DNA of 21,881 nucleotides from Alistipes sp. UBA928 (GCA_002293665.1 DBDQ01000100.1:1-21881), one strand, 5' to 3'. Positions 1 to 8,948 are shown, counted from the first letter of the stretch. The notes: a model not told the origin generated them from the letters alone. Numbers and translations: made by a program.

Positions 1-464
1 GAACGGACGTAGATTATGCGCATCGTGGCTTCGGGTATCGAAGCGGTGTCGATGTCGGGCATGTAGTCGAAGTCGAGCAGCCTGTCGGCCAAATCGAGTT
101 CGGCCTTGGCGTAGGCCAGCCGTGCCCTCTCGAGCGCCAGCGCCGCGTCCTCGGTATCGAGCGCGGCCAGCAGTTGGCCCTGCCCCACCCGTTGGCCGTT
201 CTCCACCGCCACGCGCGAGATCACACCCCCTCCGCCGAACGAAAGCACCGCACGCCGCGCCGCCTCCAGACGGCCGTTGGAGATTACCTGCTTGTGGAAA
301 TCCCGCTCCGCGAGGGTCATCACCTCCACGGGATTGGTCTCGGCAGCAAACACCTGACGCGCGAGGTTGGTGTCGCCACCCTCGTCGGCAGGCCTCGATT
401 TACACCCCGCGGCCAGCACCAACAGCAACACCTGCACCGCGATCGAAATAATGGGCCTCATCAT
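1..464 (-). CDS. RND efflux periplasmic adaptor (HlyD/AcrA family), lipoprotein, partial
   Basis: This is the N-terminal 154 residues of a periplasmic adaptor (membrane fusion protein), the part that couples an inner-membrane RND pump to a TolC-type channel. The C-terminus lies beyond base 1. The protein begins MRPIISIAVQVLLLVLAAGC, a lipoprotein signal whose Cys is about residue 20, so it should be a lipid-anchored periplasmic protein. Residues about 55-100 contain the first half of a biotinyl-lipoyl-like barrel-sandwich domain (SFGGGGVISRVAVENGQRVG, then QLLAALD), followed by an alanine- and leucine-rich helix that begins the alpha-hairpin. Two adjacent ATGs (464 and 461) could start it. 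The tolC-like gene ends 22 bases upstream on the same strand, so the two are very probably one operon, with the pump gene expected further on. The transported compound cannot be deduced. Confidence 0.88.
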   Translation of the reverse strand, partial: MMRPIISIAVQVLLLVLAAGCKSRPADEGGDTNLARQVFAAETNPVEVMTLAERDFHKQVISNGRLEAARRAVLSFGGGGVISRVAVENGQRVGQGQLLAALDTEDAALALERARLAYAKAELDLADRLLDFDYMPDIDTASIPEATMRIIYVR

Positions 465-486
465 ATATCTTAAATTATATAAATAT

Positions 487-2031
487 TTATTCTATAAGTT
501 TGTCGAATTGGTCGTCGCCGAACGCCGCGACAATGTCGGTGCGCGACAGGAAGTCGTAGAGCGTGGTCTTGCGCAGTGTGAAGTAGGAGTTCCAGTAGGC
601 GGCCAGGGCGGAGATGTAGCTCCTGTCAGCGGCGTCTTTCTCATCCTGCGCCGTGTTGAGCTCGAGTACTGTCACCGTGCCCCGTTCGAAACCCGCCACC
701 GACAGGGCGAACCTCTCGTCGGCTATGTCGCGGGCCCTGAGCGCCCCTTCGCACTGCGCCTGCCCGGCGTTGAACTCCATCACACCTGTGAATATATCCC
801 TTTGGTAGTCGGCGCGCGCCTGCTCCTGCTGGTAGCGCACCGTTTCGGCCTGCGACTGCGCCATCTTCACCCGTCCGCGCCCCATACCCCAGTCGAGGAT
901 GGGTATGCTGACCGAAAATCCCGCCACCTGCTGGTCGCGCAGATGGGAGTAGGCCCTCGAAAATGTGTCGCCGCTCTGCGACAGGCCGAACCGTGCGTTG
1001 AACGCCACGTCGATCCCCCTGTTGCCCCGCGCCTGTGCTATTCCGCGTTCGGCCTCGAGGAGCGCTATTTGTCGGTTCAGTTCGAACGACGAGTTTTGCA
1101 GCGCGCGCGCCAGCACCTCCTCGTGGTCGAGCGTGATGCCGGGCAGGGTGCGGTCGATTTCGAGTTCGATGTCGGTGTCCTCCCTCAGCCCGAGGAACGA
1201 GGCGAGGAAGTTCTTTTGCTCGGCGTACTCTATTTCGCTCGTGCCCACGGCCAAAGAGTCCTGAAGCGCGCGGAGCTCCAACTGCAAAACCTCGCTGCGA
1301 GACGTGGAGCCCAGTTTGTAGCGCTCCAGCGCTATGCGGTGCAGCCGCCGCGAGTTCTCGTGGTTCCTCACTGCGTTGTCGCGATTGAGCTCGGCCATAG
1401 CAAGGCCCCAGAAGTAGTCTGCCGCACGAACCGTCACATCCTCCATCGCCTCGAGATACTCCACTTTGGCCGCCTCGAAAGTGTGGGGCTCGATCTTTTT
1501 GTCCCATCGGGCGGCGTTGTAGCTGAACAGCGGTTGGATGTATTGCAGCGTGATGGGCTGGCTGTACCACGTGAGGTTGTCGGGCGCGAACTGGTCGAGG
1601 CGCTGAAGTGCGCTCTGGAGCCGTATCTCACCCCCCGTCAGCGCTATCTGCTGGCGCAGGAACAGCGACAGGTCGTTGCCGAGAGTGAAAACCTCGCGGT
1701 AGCTGATCTGGCCCGTCTCGTAGTTCTGCAACGGCTGGATCGAGCGGTCGACGTTGGCAATGCCGGCGGCGAGGTTGAGCGACGGCAGGCGGCCCGCCCT
1801 GTACGAACGGTAGCGCCAGTATCCCGCCGCGTAGATATTCTCGTTGACCATGCTCAAGATCGACCGCTCCTGAGCCAGAGCGATCGTCTGTTTCATCGTC
1901 AGGCGGCGCGGAGGCTGCTCTGTTGTCGTTTGTGCGCTTGCGGTAAATGTGCCCGCCGCTAATGATAGTGTCGAACAAATTGTGACGGCAAGCAGTTTCA
2001 GAACGGGTTTCCCGGCATTCATTGTAACCAT
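487..2031 (-). CDS. TolC-family outer-membrane efflux protein
   Basis: An outer-membrane channel of the OEP/TolC family, the exit duct of a tripartite efflux pump. From the chosen start it is 514 residues, usual for Bacteroidota members. It has a cleavable signal peptide ending near AAGTFTASAQ, then the opening helix LTMKQTIALAQERS typical of the family. Two long helical repeats follow, with motifs such as ALERYKLGSTSRSEVLQLE and FERGTVTVLELNTAQDEK, which mark the equivalent helix turns in the two OEP repeats. The frame is open upstream to 2091, but that extension is not signal-like. ATG at 2031 or 2022 puts the hydrophobic signal at the N-terminus, and I prefer 2031. There is no lipobox, so it is probably not lipidated. 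It is the first gene of an operon with the adaptor that follows, and it is divergent from the ECF sigma gene. Confidence 0.92.
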   Translation of the reverse strand: MVTMNAGKPVLKLLAVTICSTLSLAAGTFTASAQTTTEQPPRRLTMKQTIALAQERSILSMVNENIYAAGYWRYRSYRAGRLPSLNLAAGIANVDRSIQPLQNYETGQISYREVFTLGNDLSLFLRQQIALTGGEIRLQSALQRLDQFAPDNLTWYSQPITLQYIQPLFSYNAARWDKKIEPHTFEAAKVEYLEAMEDVTVRAADYFWGLAMAELNRDNAVRNHENSRRLHRIALERYKLGSTSRSEVLQLELRALQDSLAVGTSEIEYAEQKNFLASFLGLREDTDIELEIDRTLPGITLDHEEVLARALQNSSFELNRQIALLEAERGIAQARGNRGIDVAFNARFGLSQSGDTFSRAYSHLRDQQVAGFSVSIPILDWGMGRGRVKMAQSQAETVRYQQEQARADYQRDIFTGVMEFNAGQAQCEGALRARDIADERFALSVAGFERGTVTVLELNTAQDEKDAADRSYISALAAYWNSYFTLRKTTLYDFLSRTDIVAAFGDDQFDKLIE

Positions 2032-2062
2032 AGTGCTTTGGCGGAAGATCAATACAATAGTG

Positions 2063-2070
2063 CGAATATA
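2063..2070 (-). promoter_or_regulatory. candidate -7 element of the efflux operon
   Basis: Read on the minus strand this is TATATTCG, one mismatch from the Bacteroides-type -7 consensus TAnnTTTG. It would start transcription near 2059, about 28 bases before the ATG at 2031. It abuts the 14-bp palindrome at 2071-2084. The assignment rests only on the motif match and its position. Confidence 0.4.
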
Positions 2071-2084
2071 ACGAAAATTTTCGT
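2071..2084. promoter_or_regulatory. perfect 14-bp palindrome, candidate operator
   Basis: ACGAAAATTTTCGT is a perfect palindrome in the region between the divergent tolC-like and sigma genes. It directly abuts the candidate minus-strand -7 box (2063-2070) and lies 17 bases upstream of the plus-strand -7 box (2102-2109), about where a -33 element would be. A dimeric regulator bound here could act on both promoters. No regulator gene of that kind lies in the window, and an A/T-rich palindrome of this size can also occur by chance. Confidence 0.35.
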
Positions 2085-2101
2085 CATACAAAAAAAATGG
2101 A

Positions 2102-2109
2102 TAACTTTG
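2102..2109 (+). promoter_or_regulatory. -7 promoter element of the ECF sigma gene
   Basis: TAACTTTG matches the Bacteroides-type -7 consensus TAnnTTTG exactly. It lies 20 bases before the sigma factor ATG at 2130, giving a predicted start of transcription near 2113 and a leader of about 17 bases. TTTTCG at 2078-2083 is the nearest -33-like sequence. Confidence 0.6.
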
Positions 2110-2129
2110 TTCAAACCTAATCCCGTATC

Positions 2130-2729
2130 ATGGTCGAGCGAGATGTTGTTAAATCTCTGAAGGTCGGTTCGATGGAGGCTTTCGATGCCATTTATCGTAT
2201 CTATCACGCCCGGCTTTTCCATTTCGCTTTCAGGATCACCGGCGGCAACGCCCACCAGGCCGAAGAGCTCACCCAGGGGGTGTTCATCAGGCTGTGGGAG
2301 GTGCGCCACCGGATAGATGAGGATAAAAACCTGCTCGCCTTTCTTTGCACCATCGCCAAAAACCGTTTTCTGAACGAATGCTCACATTCACTGATACGAT
2401 ACATCCACGAGGAGTGGATGCGCGACAACTTTGTGGTGACCGACATGTCGACCGAACTGGAAGTCGAGCGAAACGAACTGGAGAGCCTTATCAACGAATT
2501 GACCGAAAAACTGCCACCCGCCCGCAAAAAGATATTCATAATGAGCCGGCGCGAGGGGAAGGCGGGTAAAGAAATATCGCGTCTGCTCGACATCTCCGAA
2601 AGCACCGTGGAGACCCAGCTCGGCAAGGCGCTGAAGTTCATCAGGGCCGAACTCACAAAATACTACACCCTGCCTGTCGGACCGTTTGTGGCGGCGGTTA
2701 TTTTTTTGCGTGAATGGATAGTGAAATGA
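2130..2729 (+). CDS. ECF RNA polymerase sigma factor, FecI-like (sigma-70 family 1)
   Basis: A 199-residue extracytoplasmic-function sigma factor. Region 2 spans about residues 15-85 (MEAFDAIYRIYHARLFHFAF; AEELTQGVFIRLWEVRHRID; LLAFLCTIAKNRFLNE) and should bind core polymerase and the -10 DNA. Region 4 spans about 122-178 (LPPARKKIFIMSRREGKAG then the helix-turn-helix EISRLLDISESTVETQLGKA) and should bind the -35 DNA. The C-terminal hydrophobic tail GPFVAAVIFLREWIV is common in Bacteroidota members. The FecR-like anti-sigma gene begins 31 bases downstream and an STN-bearing SusC follows, so the expected job is to drive the susCD pair at 3865-8919, and perhaps its own operon, when the transporter is occupied. 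The start is placed at the ATG 20 bases after a consensus -7 box. Confidence 0.93.
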   Translation: MVERDVVKSLKVGSMEAFDAIYRIYHARLFHFAFRITGGNAHQAEELTQGVFIRLWEVRHRIDEDKNLLAFLCTIAKNRFLNECSHSLIRYIHEEWMRDNFVVTDMSTELEVERNELESLINELTEKLPPARKKIFIMSRREGKAGKEISRLLDISESTVETQLGKALKFIRAELTKYYTLPVGPFVAAVIFLREWIVK

Positions 2730-2760
2730 AGACCCTAAACTGTATACAGTGCAGAATGTT

Positions 2761-3774
2761 ATGATGAAGAGAGATAAAGAGAGATTCGAGTCCCTGCTGG
2801 CGGGGTGGCTCGACGGAACCATAAGCGAGAGCGACCGCCAGCTGCTGCTCGGCATAATAGGCCGCGACCGGGGGGTGGAGGCGTGGTTCGAGACGCAGAT
2901 CGACGGCGAACAGGCCCCGCTCGACCGCGAGACCAGCAGGCGAATGCTCGAACGAATACACCGGGTCGTGGAGCGCGAGAACAGGGCGCTGAAAAGGCTG
3001 CGCACACGAGCGTTGATGGTGAGAATATCGAAGGCCGCCGCGATGATCGCACTGCCTCTGACGACAGCTTTCGCCACGTGGCGCGTCATGTTGCCCGACG
3101 TGCAAAGCGTGCCGGTCGAGGTGATAGTCGAAAGGGGTGAGAAGGCTTCGGTAGTGTTGCCCGACGGATCGAAAGTGTGGCTCAACTCCGACTCGCGGCT
3201 GTCGTACTCGCCCGACTCGTGGCCCGATGAGAGGAGCGTGAGTCTCGTGGGCGAGGCCTATTTCGAGGTGCAGGAAGACGAGAAAAGACCGTTCACGGTC
3301 ACTGCCGGGAAGTTCGATGTGAAGGTACTTGGAACCCGGTTCAACGTCAAAGCCTATCCCGAGGACCGGGTGACGACCTCGACGCTCGTCGAGGGCAGCG
3401 TCGAGGTGACGACTCCCAACGGCAGCTACACCATCGAACCGGGCTGGCAGGTCGGTTACGACGCCGTGGACAACGTCACCACGCCTCCGACGCAGGTCGA
3501 CACGGCCGTCCAAATAGCATGGATCGACAACAAGCTCGTCTTTACCGACGAACTGCTCGAAACTATCGTTACGACCGTCGAGAGGATGTACAATGTCGAA
3601 GTGGTGTTTGCCTCGGAGAGCATTCGCTCGCGGCGCTTTTCAGGAACCCTGCCCAACGCGGGACTCAAGGAGTTCCTCGAGGTTATATCGCTCTCCTCGC
3701 CCATTTCCTACGTGGTGAAGGATGGCACGGTCTATCTTTCGGAAGACAGCAGGCGCATAGAGTTGTACAGGTAG
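2761..3774 (+). CDS. FecR-family anti-sigma factor with DUF4974
   Basis: A 337-residue inner-membrane anti-sigma factor, partner of the preceding sigma factor. The N-terminal cytoplasmic part (about residues 1-80) should hold the sigma factor. A hydrophobic stretch, SKAAAMIALPLTTAFATW, at about 85-105 is the single membrane segment. The periplasmic FecR domain follows (VERGEKASVVLPDGSKVWLN; LVGEAYFEVQEDEKRPF; KVLGTRFNVKAYPED; STLVEGSVEVTTPNG). A C-terminal DUF4974 domain begins around LVFTDELLETIVTTVERMYN and ends GTVYLSED. DUF4974 resembles the STN fold of the partner SusC, consistent with contact between the two in the periplasm. The frame is open from GTG at 2749, but ATG at 2761 (or the adjacent 2764) is the more likely start because MKRDKERF is a usual FecR beginning. 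Confidence 0.92.
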   Translation: MMKRDKERFESLLAGWLDGTISESDRQLLLGIIGRDRGVEAWFETQIDGEQAPLDRETSRRMLERIHRVVERENRALKRLRTRALMVRISKAAAMIALPLTTAFATWRVMLPDVQSVPVEVIVERGEKASVVLPDGSKVWLNSDSRLSYSPDSWPDERSVSLVGEAYFEVQEDEKRPFTVTAGKFDVKVLGTRFNVKAYPEDRVTTSTLVEGSVEVTTPNGSYTIEPGWQVGYDAVDNVTTPPTQVDTAVQIAWIDNKLVFTDELLETIVTTVERMYNVEVVFASESIRSRRFSGTLPNAGLKEFLEVISLSSPISYVVKDGTVYLSEDSRRIELYR

Positions 3775-3824
3775 CAAATTTCTTTTTTTTGACACCCGGA
3801 TAGCGGTTTTTGAATCGCTAACGG

Positions 3825-3832
3825 TATACTTG
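3825..3832 (+). promoter_or_regulatory. candidate promoter of the STN-type susC
   Basis: The 90-base gap between the anti-sigma gene and susC holds TATACTTG (one mismatch to TAnnTTTG), 32 bases before the susC ATG. Just upstream are a run of eight T at 3783-3790 and a small inverted repeat, TAGCG near 3811 with CGCTA near 3826. A promoter here would let susCD be expressed apart from the sigma and anti-sigma genes. Whether it is read by the housekeeping sigma or by the ECF sigma at 2130 cannot be decided from one sequence. Confidence 0.35.
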
Positions 3833-3864
3833 TAGTATAACTAACCTTCTAATTTCATGTTATA

Positions 3865-6800
3865 ATGAGAAAAAGAGTCTACTACAAGTGGTTACTTTCC
3901 TGTGCACTCGTGTCGACATGTCTGCTGGCCGCAAGCAGTGTCCACGCTCAGGTTACGGTGCGGAAACAGAACGGCACCGTAAAGGAGATGCTAAAGGAGA
4001 TCGAACAGTCCAGCGGCTACCGGTTCTTTTACGATGAAGGACTGAACGGCCTGGACGGCAGCGCCTCGCTGTCGGTCGTCGATGTTTCGGTCGAGGATGC
4101 GATGGGAGCACTGCTCGACCGCAGCCCAATCTCGTGGCGCATTACCGACGGCAACGTCATCGTGCTCTCTCCCAGGGTACAGCAACGCCAGGGCGGCCCG
4201 CAGTCGCAGCAGCCCACGGCTGCGCAACAGACCGTCAGAGTGTCGGGTAATGTTCGCAGCGCGTCGGGCGAGGGTCTCGTCGGTGTGGCCGTCATGGCCG
4301 AAGGCTCCAACATTGTGGCCATCACTTCGGCCGACGGAGCCTACTCCATCAACGTCGCGCCGGGCGGCACGCTCCGTTTCAACCTGTTGGGCTACACCGA
4401 TCAGATCGTTGCGGTGAACGGACGCAACACTATCAACGTCGTCATGGACGACGACATCACCTCGATCGACGATGTGGTGGTCGTGGGCTACGGTTCACAG
4501 CGCAGGGCTAACCTGACGGGATCGGTGGCTACCGTGGGTGCCGAGGTGATCGAGAACAAGGTGACGACCAACCTAATGACGGCTCTGACCGGTGAGGCTG
4601 CGGGTCTTACCATCATGAACCGCTCGGGACAGCCGGGAGGTACCGCCGACCGTGGCTCCGACCGCAGCATGCGAGTTCGCGGTTCGGGTACTTTCGGTGA
4701 CGCCGAGCCTCTGGTGCTTGTCGACGGTATGCCCATGAGCATGAACGACGTTCACCCCAACGATGTGGCCTCGGTGACTGTGTTGAAAGACGCGGCGTCG
4801 GCGGCGATCTATGGATCGAGGGCCGCAAACGGCGTGATCCTGATCACCACCAAGAGCGGCCAGGTGGGCAAACTGCGCCTGTCGTACAACGGCAGTTTTG
4901 GTCTCACCACCTCCACGCGCCTGCCCGATATGGTTAATTCGTGGCAGTTCGCCGAGATGTGGAACGAGGGGATGAGGAACGAAGGGCAGAATCCCGACCG
5001 CTTCCCCGACGACATGATAGCGAGAATGAAGGCCGGTGGCAATCCCGACGCGCAGGAGGGCTCCACCGACTGGTTCAAGGAGGTTCTCAACAAGGTGGCC
5101 CCCCGCCACATGCACCAGGTTTCGGCAACCGGCGGTTCCGACGGTCTCACCTACATGGCTTCGCTGGGCTACGACCAGCAGGAAGGTTTGATACCAAACA
5201 CCCCCTGGGAACGTTACAGTGCCCGTCTCAACACCCGCGCGAAAATGACAGAGTGGTTCGATCTGGGATTCAATCTCTCATTCCAGTCGACGACCCGCAC
5301 ACAGCCCGTCAACGGCATCGACAACGTGTTCATGAACATCGGCCGCGGCATGCCCTTCATGCCGGTGAAATACTCCAACGGCGCCTGGTCGTTCCTGTCG
5401 ATCTCCACCAACCCCGTCCGTAAAGTGAACGGCGATTACGGCTTGTCGTACTTCAACAGCAGCATGACATCCGTCCAACTCAACCCCAGAATAACTCTGG
5501 CAAAGGGCCTTGTGGTCGAAGGACAGTTCGGCTACCAAACTTCGTCCAGCCTTCGTAAAAACCACACCAAGATCGTCGACTACGAGGCATTTGAATTCGA
5601 AGGCAGGCAGATGCAGGCCGGAGGACCCGACGTGGCCCGCAATCAGGTTCAGGACAACTGGAACATGAGCAAGAACATGACGGCGAACGCCTTCGCCACC
5701 TACGATCTGAACGTTGCCGACCGTCACGATTTCAAGTTGATGTTGGGAGCGTCGGCAGAGTACCGCAAGTATGCCAACTCCAGCGCCAGCCGTTACGATC
5801 TGCCGAGCAACGAGTACAAAGAGATCGACATAGGCTCCGTAACCACGGCCGCGGCCGGTGGCAACTCGACCTACTCAGCGCTAGCCTCTCTGTTCGGACG
5901 TCTTAACTACGCTTTCGACGGCAAGTATCTTTTCGAGGCCAACTTCCGTTACGACGGTTCGTCGAAATTTGCGCGTGGTCAACGTTGGGGGCTCTATCCC
6001 TCGTTCTCGGTCGGATGGCGCATCTCCGAGGAGTCGTTCTTCGAAGATGTCAAGAGAGTCGTTCCCAACCTGAAACTCAGAGCGTCATGGGGATTGTTGG
6101 GTAACCAGTCCATCAATGACTATCAATTTCTCTCGTCGTTCGACAGCAACGGTTTCTATGTGTTCGACGGCCAGACCTACGACGGGTACCGGGAGCGCAG
6201 GATGGGTAACACCGCGATTACCTGGGAAACAAGCCGCAACCTCAATATCGGTCTCGATTTCGCGCTCTTCCGCAACCGTCTCGACGTGACTTTCGACTGG
6301 TTCAACCGCGAAACGCAAAACATTCTGCTGCAACTTCCCAAGCCTTCGACCGTGGGAATCGGTGTTCCGACAGTCAACGCCGGCGCGATAGGCAACAAGG
6401 GCTGGGAATTCACCCTCGCGTGGCGCGACAAGCTCTGGGGCGGAAAGGGTGGCTATCGGGTGGCATTCAACCTGTCCGACGTTAAGAACACCGTTCTCGA
6501 CATGGCCGGTTTCAAGTCCAATACCGACGATTTGCAGATCAACCGCGAGGGGGATCCCATGGGTGCCCTCTTTGGATTCGAAACCGTGGGCATAGCCATG
6601 CGCGAGTCGGATGTCGACAAATATGGCGCCGTTATGAAGAAGTGGAACCCCAACTGGAGTCTGGGCGACATGATCCTCAAGGATCAGAACGGCGACGGAA
6701 CGCTCGACGTCGACGACAAGGTGGTGATAGGTGACCCCACACCCCGTTACACCTTCGGTCTGAACCTCGGATTCAACTACGGCAATTTCGACGCGAACGT

Positions 6801-7206
6801 ATTCCTGCAGGGCGTGGGTAAAGCCGACGGTTATGTGGTGGTGGAGATGCTTCAGCCCCTCAACAACGTCTCGGGCCGCGTAGACCACTTCGAAAATGCG
6901 TTCCGCCCCCAAAATCCCAACTACGACGCCACCTATCCGAGGTTGCTCGCAACATGGGGACACAACTACGCCAACCAGTCGTACTGGGTGCAAAACGCCG
7001 CCTATATGCGTCTGAAAAGCGCGTCGATCGGCTACACGTTCGAGTTACCCAAGTTGGGTATAAGCAAACTGCGCCTCAATCTGTCGGGTGAGAACATGTT
7101 CACCATTACCAAATTTACCGTGTGGGATCCCGAAACGCCTCCCGGCGCCAGAACGGTATATCCAATGACAGCCATCTATTCCGTAGGTGTAAACATCACG
7201 TTCTAA
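3865..7206 (+). CDS. SusC/RagA-family TonB-dependent transporter with N-terminal STN signalling domain
   Basis: A 1113-residue outer-membrane TonB-dependent transporter that should import a nutrient too large for porins, with its SusD lid. A signal peptide ends near residue 29 (SSVHAQ). An STN (secretin/TonB short N-terminal) domain covers about 30-104 (VKEMLKEIEQSSGYRFFYDE; ITDGNVIVLSP). A carboxypeptidase-regulatory-like beta-sandwich covers about 122-195. The SusC signature IDDVVVVGYGSQRRANLTG is at about 202-219, followed by the plug (LVLVDGMPM; VLKDAASAAIYGSRAANGVI). The beta-barrel runs to the final SVGVNITF, with a terminal Phe as usual for barrel assembly. The STN domain marks it as a transducer that signals to FecR, agreeing with the sigma/anti-sigma genes directly upstream. 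susD begins 12 bases after its stop. The substrate is unknown. Confidence 0.96.
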   Translation: MRKRVYYKWLLSCALVSTCLLAASSVHAQVTVRKQNGTVKEMLKEIEQSSGYRFFYDEGLNGLDGSASLSVVDVSVEDAMGALLDRSPISWRITDGNVIVLSPRVQQRQGGPQSQQPTAAQQTVRVSGNVRSASGEGLVGVAVMAEGSNIVAITSADGAYSINVAPGGTLRFNLLGYTDQIVAVNGRNTINVVMDDDITSIDDVVVVGYGSQRRANLTGSVATVGAEVIENKVTTNLMTALTGEAAGLTIMNRSGQPGGTADRGSDRSMRVRGSGTFGDAEPLVLVDGMPMSMNDVHPNDVASVTVLKDAASAAIYGSRAANGVILITTKSGQVGKLRLSYNGSFGLTTSTRLPDMVNSWQFAEMWNEGMRNEGQNPDRFPDDMIARMKAGGNPDAQEGSTDWFKEVLNKVAPRHMHQVSATGGSDGLTYMASLGYDQQEGLIPNTPWERYSARLNTRAKMTEWFDLGFNLSFQSTTRTQPVNGIDNVFMNIGRGMPFMPVKYSNGAWSFLSISTNPVRKVNGDYGLSYFNSSMTSVQLNPRITLAKGLVVEGQFGYQTSSSLRKNHTKIVDYEAFEFEGRQMQAGGPDVARNQVQDNWNMSKNMTANAFATYDLNVADRHDFKLMLGASAEYRKYANSSASRYDLPSNEYKEIDIGSVTTAAAGGNSTYSALASLFGRLNYAFDGKYLFEANFRYDGSSKFARGQRWGLYPSFSVGWRISEESFFEDVKRVVPNLKLRASWGLLGNQSINDYQFLSSFDSNGFYVFDGQTYDGYRERRMGNTAITWETSRNLNIGLDFALFRNRLDVTFDWFNRETQNILLQLPKPSTVGIGVPTVNAGAIGNKGWEFTLAWRDKLWGGKGGYRVAFNLSDVKNTVLDMAGFKSNTDDLQINREGDPMGALFGFETVGIAMRESDVDKYGAVMKKWNPNWSLGDMILKDQNGDGTLDVDDKVVIGDPTPRYTFGLNLGFNYGNFDANVFLQGVGKADGYVVVEMLQPLNNVSGRVDHFENAFRPQNPNYDATYPRLLATWGHNYANQSYWVQNAAYMRLKSASIGYTFELPKLGISKLRLNLSGENMFTITKFTVWDPETPPGARTVYPMTAIYSVGVNITF

Positions 7207-7218
7207 TACTGATAAGAG

Positions 7219-8919
7219 ATGAAAAAGATATTATTATTTACAAGTGTCTCCTGTCTGCTGCTGAGCAGTTGTGAGAAGTTTCTGGACGCTACCCCCGGAA
7301 ACGAAATGTCGGAAGACAAATTTTGGAGTTCCCCCAACGATGTCGATAAATTCATAGTCAACATGTACGGCAACTCCTTCATGGGGCGCGACGATGTCAC
7401 CTGTATCTGGATGGAAGATACGATGGGCGATGACTCACATTTGGTGTGGAACTGGTTCGTGGCGCAGTACCAGGCTGTGGTCATGGGTACGGCCGACGCG
7501 TACAACAACGTCTCGGCCCGCGTGTGGGAAAAAGCCTACGCCAATATCCGCCGTGCCTGGCAGTTGTTGGAAAACATCGACCGCGTGGAGGGCATATCGC
7601 CCGAAAAGAAGAATCAGTACGAGGGCGAGGCACGTTTCATGATGGCCTACGCCTACCACCATCTTGTGAACCATTTCGGCGACGTGCCCCTGGTGGATCA
7701 CGTGCTGACGATCACCGAGAGCGAAGAGATAACCCGCGCTCCCCAAGCCGAGGTGGTCGACTTCATCCTCGAACAGCTCGACCAGGCGTCCACTCTGCTC
7801 AGCGGTGCGGATCGCGTCTATGGCCGACTCACCTCCGGTGCCGCCCAGGCGTTCAAAGCGAGGGTGCTGCTCTACCAATCGCGTTGGGACGAAGTGCTTA
7901 CCGTCACCAGCGGCCTGATGGGTAAATACACTCTCCACACCGCGGGTGAAACCCCCTACTACGACCTGTTCCACGGCAGTGCCAAACGTGCCGACGAGAT
8001 CATCCTCACCATTCCGCGCATGGCAAGGACGGGCTCTTCACAGACCGGAACGATTGCCAACCGAACATTTGCAATGAAAGACCAGACCTCCGGCGACCCC
8101 TATCGTTCGATGACCCCGACCGGACCGCTCGTGGACTCCTACCCTATGGCCGACGGACGCCTTATCCACGAGGAGGGTTCGACTTGGAGTCCCACCGATC
8201 CATACAAAGACCGCGACCCGCGCCTCGAACAGTCGATCACCTATCCGACCGGAATGATCGACGTTTACGATGCCGGCGCAGTGGTGCCGAAGCTCTACGA
8301 TCCCGAACTCGGTGTCGGGGAGATGGCCAGCGACAACATGCTCTACAACGCCAACGAGCCCTCGGCCACCGGTTTCGTGTGGAAGAAGTTCATCGACTTT
8401 TCGCTGCATGGGATGACAAACCTCACCGACTGCACGAACGATAAGATTCTGATCCGCTACGCCGAAGTGCTGCTCATGAGGGCCGAAGCGTTGGCCGAAA
8501 GCCAGGGTGCCACGGCCAAAGAGGAGATCATCAATCTCGTCGACCAGTTGCGCGACCGTGTCAAGGGCGGCAAAGTCCACCGCGAGAACTACAACTCGAA
8601 GGAGGATCTGGTGAATCTCGTGCGCAACGAACGTCGTGTGGAACTTGCCGGCGAAGGTTTCCGTCCGTGGGATTTGAAGCGGTGGAGACTTGCCGAACTC
8701 GACGTCGCTCAGAACGGCTATGGTCTGAAGGGCGAACTCTACGGAGCCTACATGCGTCGCGACGGTACCGGGGCCCAGGATCGCGTCGTGATGGTAGACG
8801 GAGTGGCCAGAAGATATGTGGAAACCCGCTATTTCGAGACTTCGAAACATTACCTCCTCCCCGTTCCACAAGGACAGATCGACCTCAACCCCAACCTGAC
8901 CCAGAACACGGGCTGGTAG
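7219..8919 (+). CDS. SusD/RagB-family nutrient-binding lipoprotein
   Basis: A 566-residue surface lipoprotein that should cap the SusC barrel encoded 12 bases upstream and capture its ligand. The N-terminus MKKILLFTSVSCLLLSSCEK is a lipoprotein signal with Cys18 in the lipobox LSSC, followed by FLDATPGNEMSEDKFW, a typical SusD opening. The tetratricopeptide-like helical core is visible in EKAYANIRRAWQLLENIDRV and FMMAYAYHHLVNHFGDVPLV. The C-terminal signature occurs at ILIRYAEVLLMRAEALAES and LVRNERRVELAGEGFRPWDL, ending LPVPQGQIDLNPNLTQNTGW. The length is normal for the family. A strong hairpin follows 29 bases after the stop, so this is probably the last gene of the sigma/anti-sigma/susC/susD unit. 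The ligand is not predictable from sequence. Confidence 0.95.
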   Translation: MKKILLFTSVSCLLLSSCEKFLDATPGNEMSEDKFWSSPNDVDKFIVNMYGNSFMGRDDVTCIWMEDTMGDDSHLVWNWFVAQYQAVVMGTADAYNNVSARVWEKAYANIRRAWQLLENIDRVEGISPEKKNQYEGEARFMMAYAYHHLVNHFGDVPLVDHVLTITESEEITRAPQAEVVDFILEQLDQASTLLSGADRVYGRLTSGAAQAFKARVLLYQSRWDEVLTVTSGLMGKYTLHTAGETPYYDLFHGSAKRADEIILTIPRMARTGSSQTGTIANRTFAMKDQTSGDPYRSMTPTGPLVDSYPMADGRLIHEEGSTWSPTDPYKDRDPRLEQSITYPTGMIDVYDAGAVVPKLYDPELGVGEMASDNMLYNANEPSATGFVWKKFIDFSLHGMTNLTDCTNDKILIRYAEVLLMRAEALAESQGATAKEEIINLVDQLRDRVKGGKVHRENYNSKEDLVNLVRNERRVELAGEGFRPWDLKRWRLAELDVAQNGYGLKGELYGAYMRRDGTGAQDRVVMVDGVARRYVETRYFETSKHYLLPVPQGQIDLNPNLTQNTGW

Positions 8920-8948
8920 GGGTCTCAATGAACACCAATACCAACCGC

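Noticed and set aside
367..1962. A 531-codon plus-strand open frame opposite the TolC-family gene
   Set aside because: The minus-strand protein has a signal peptide and both OEP repeats; the plus-strand frame has no recognisable feature.
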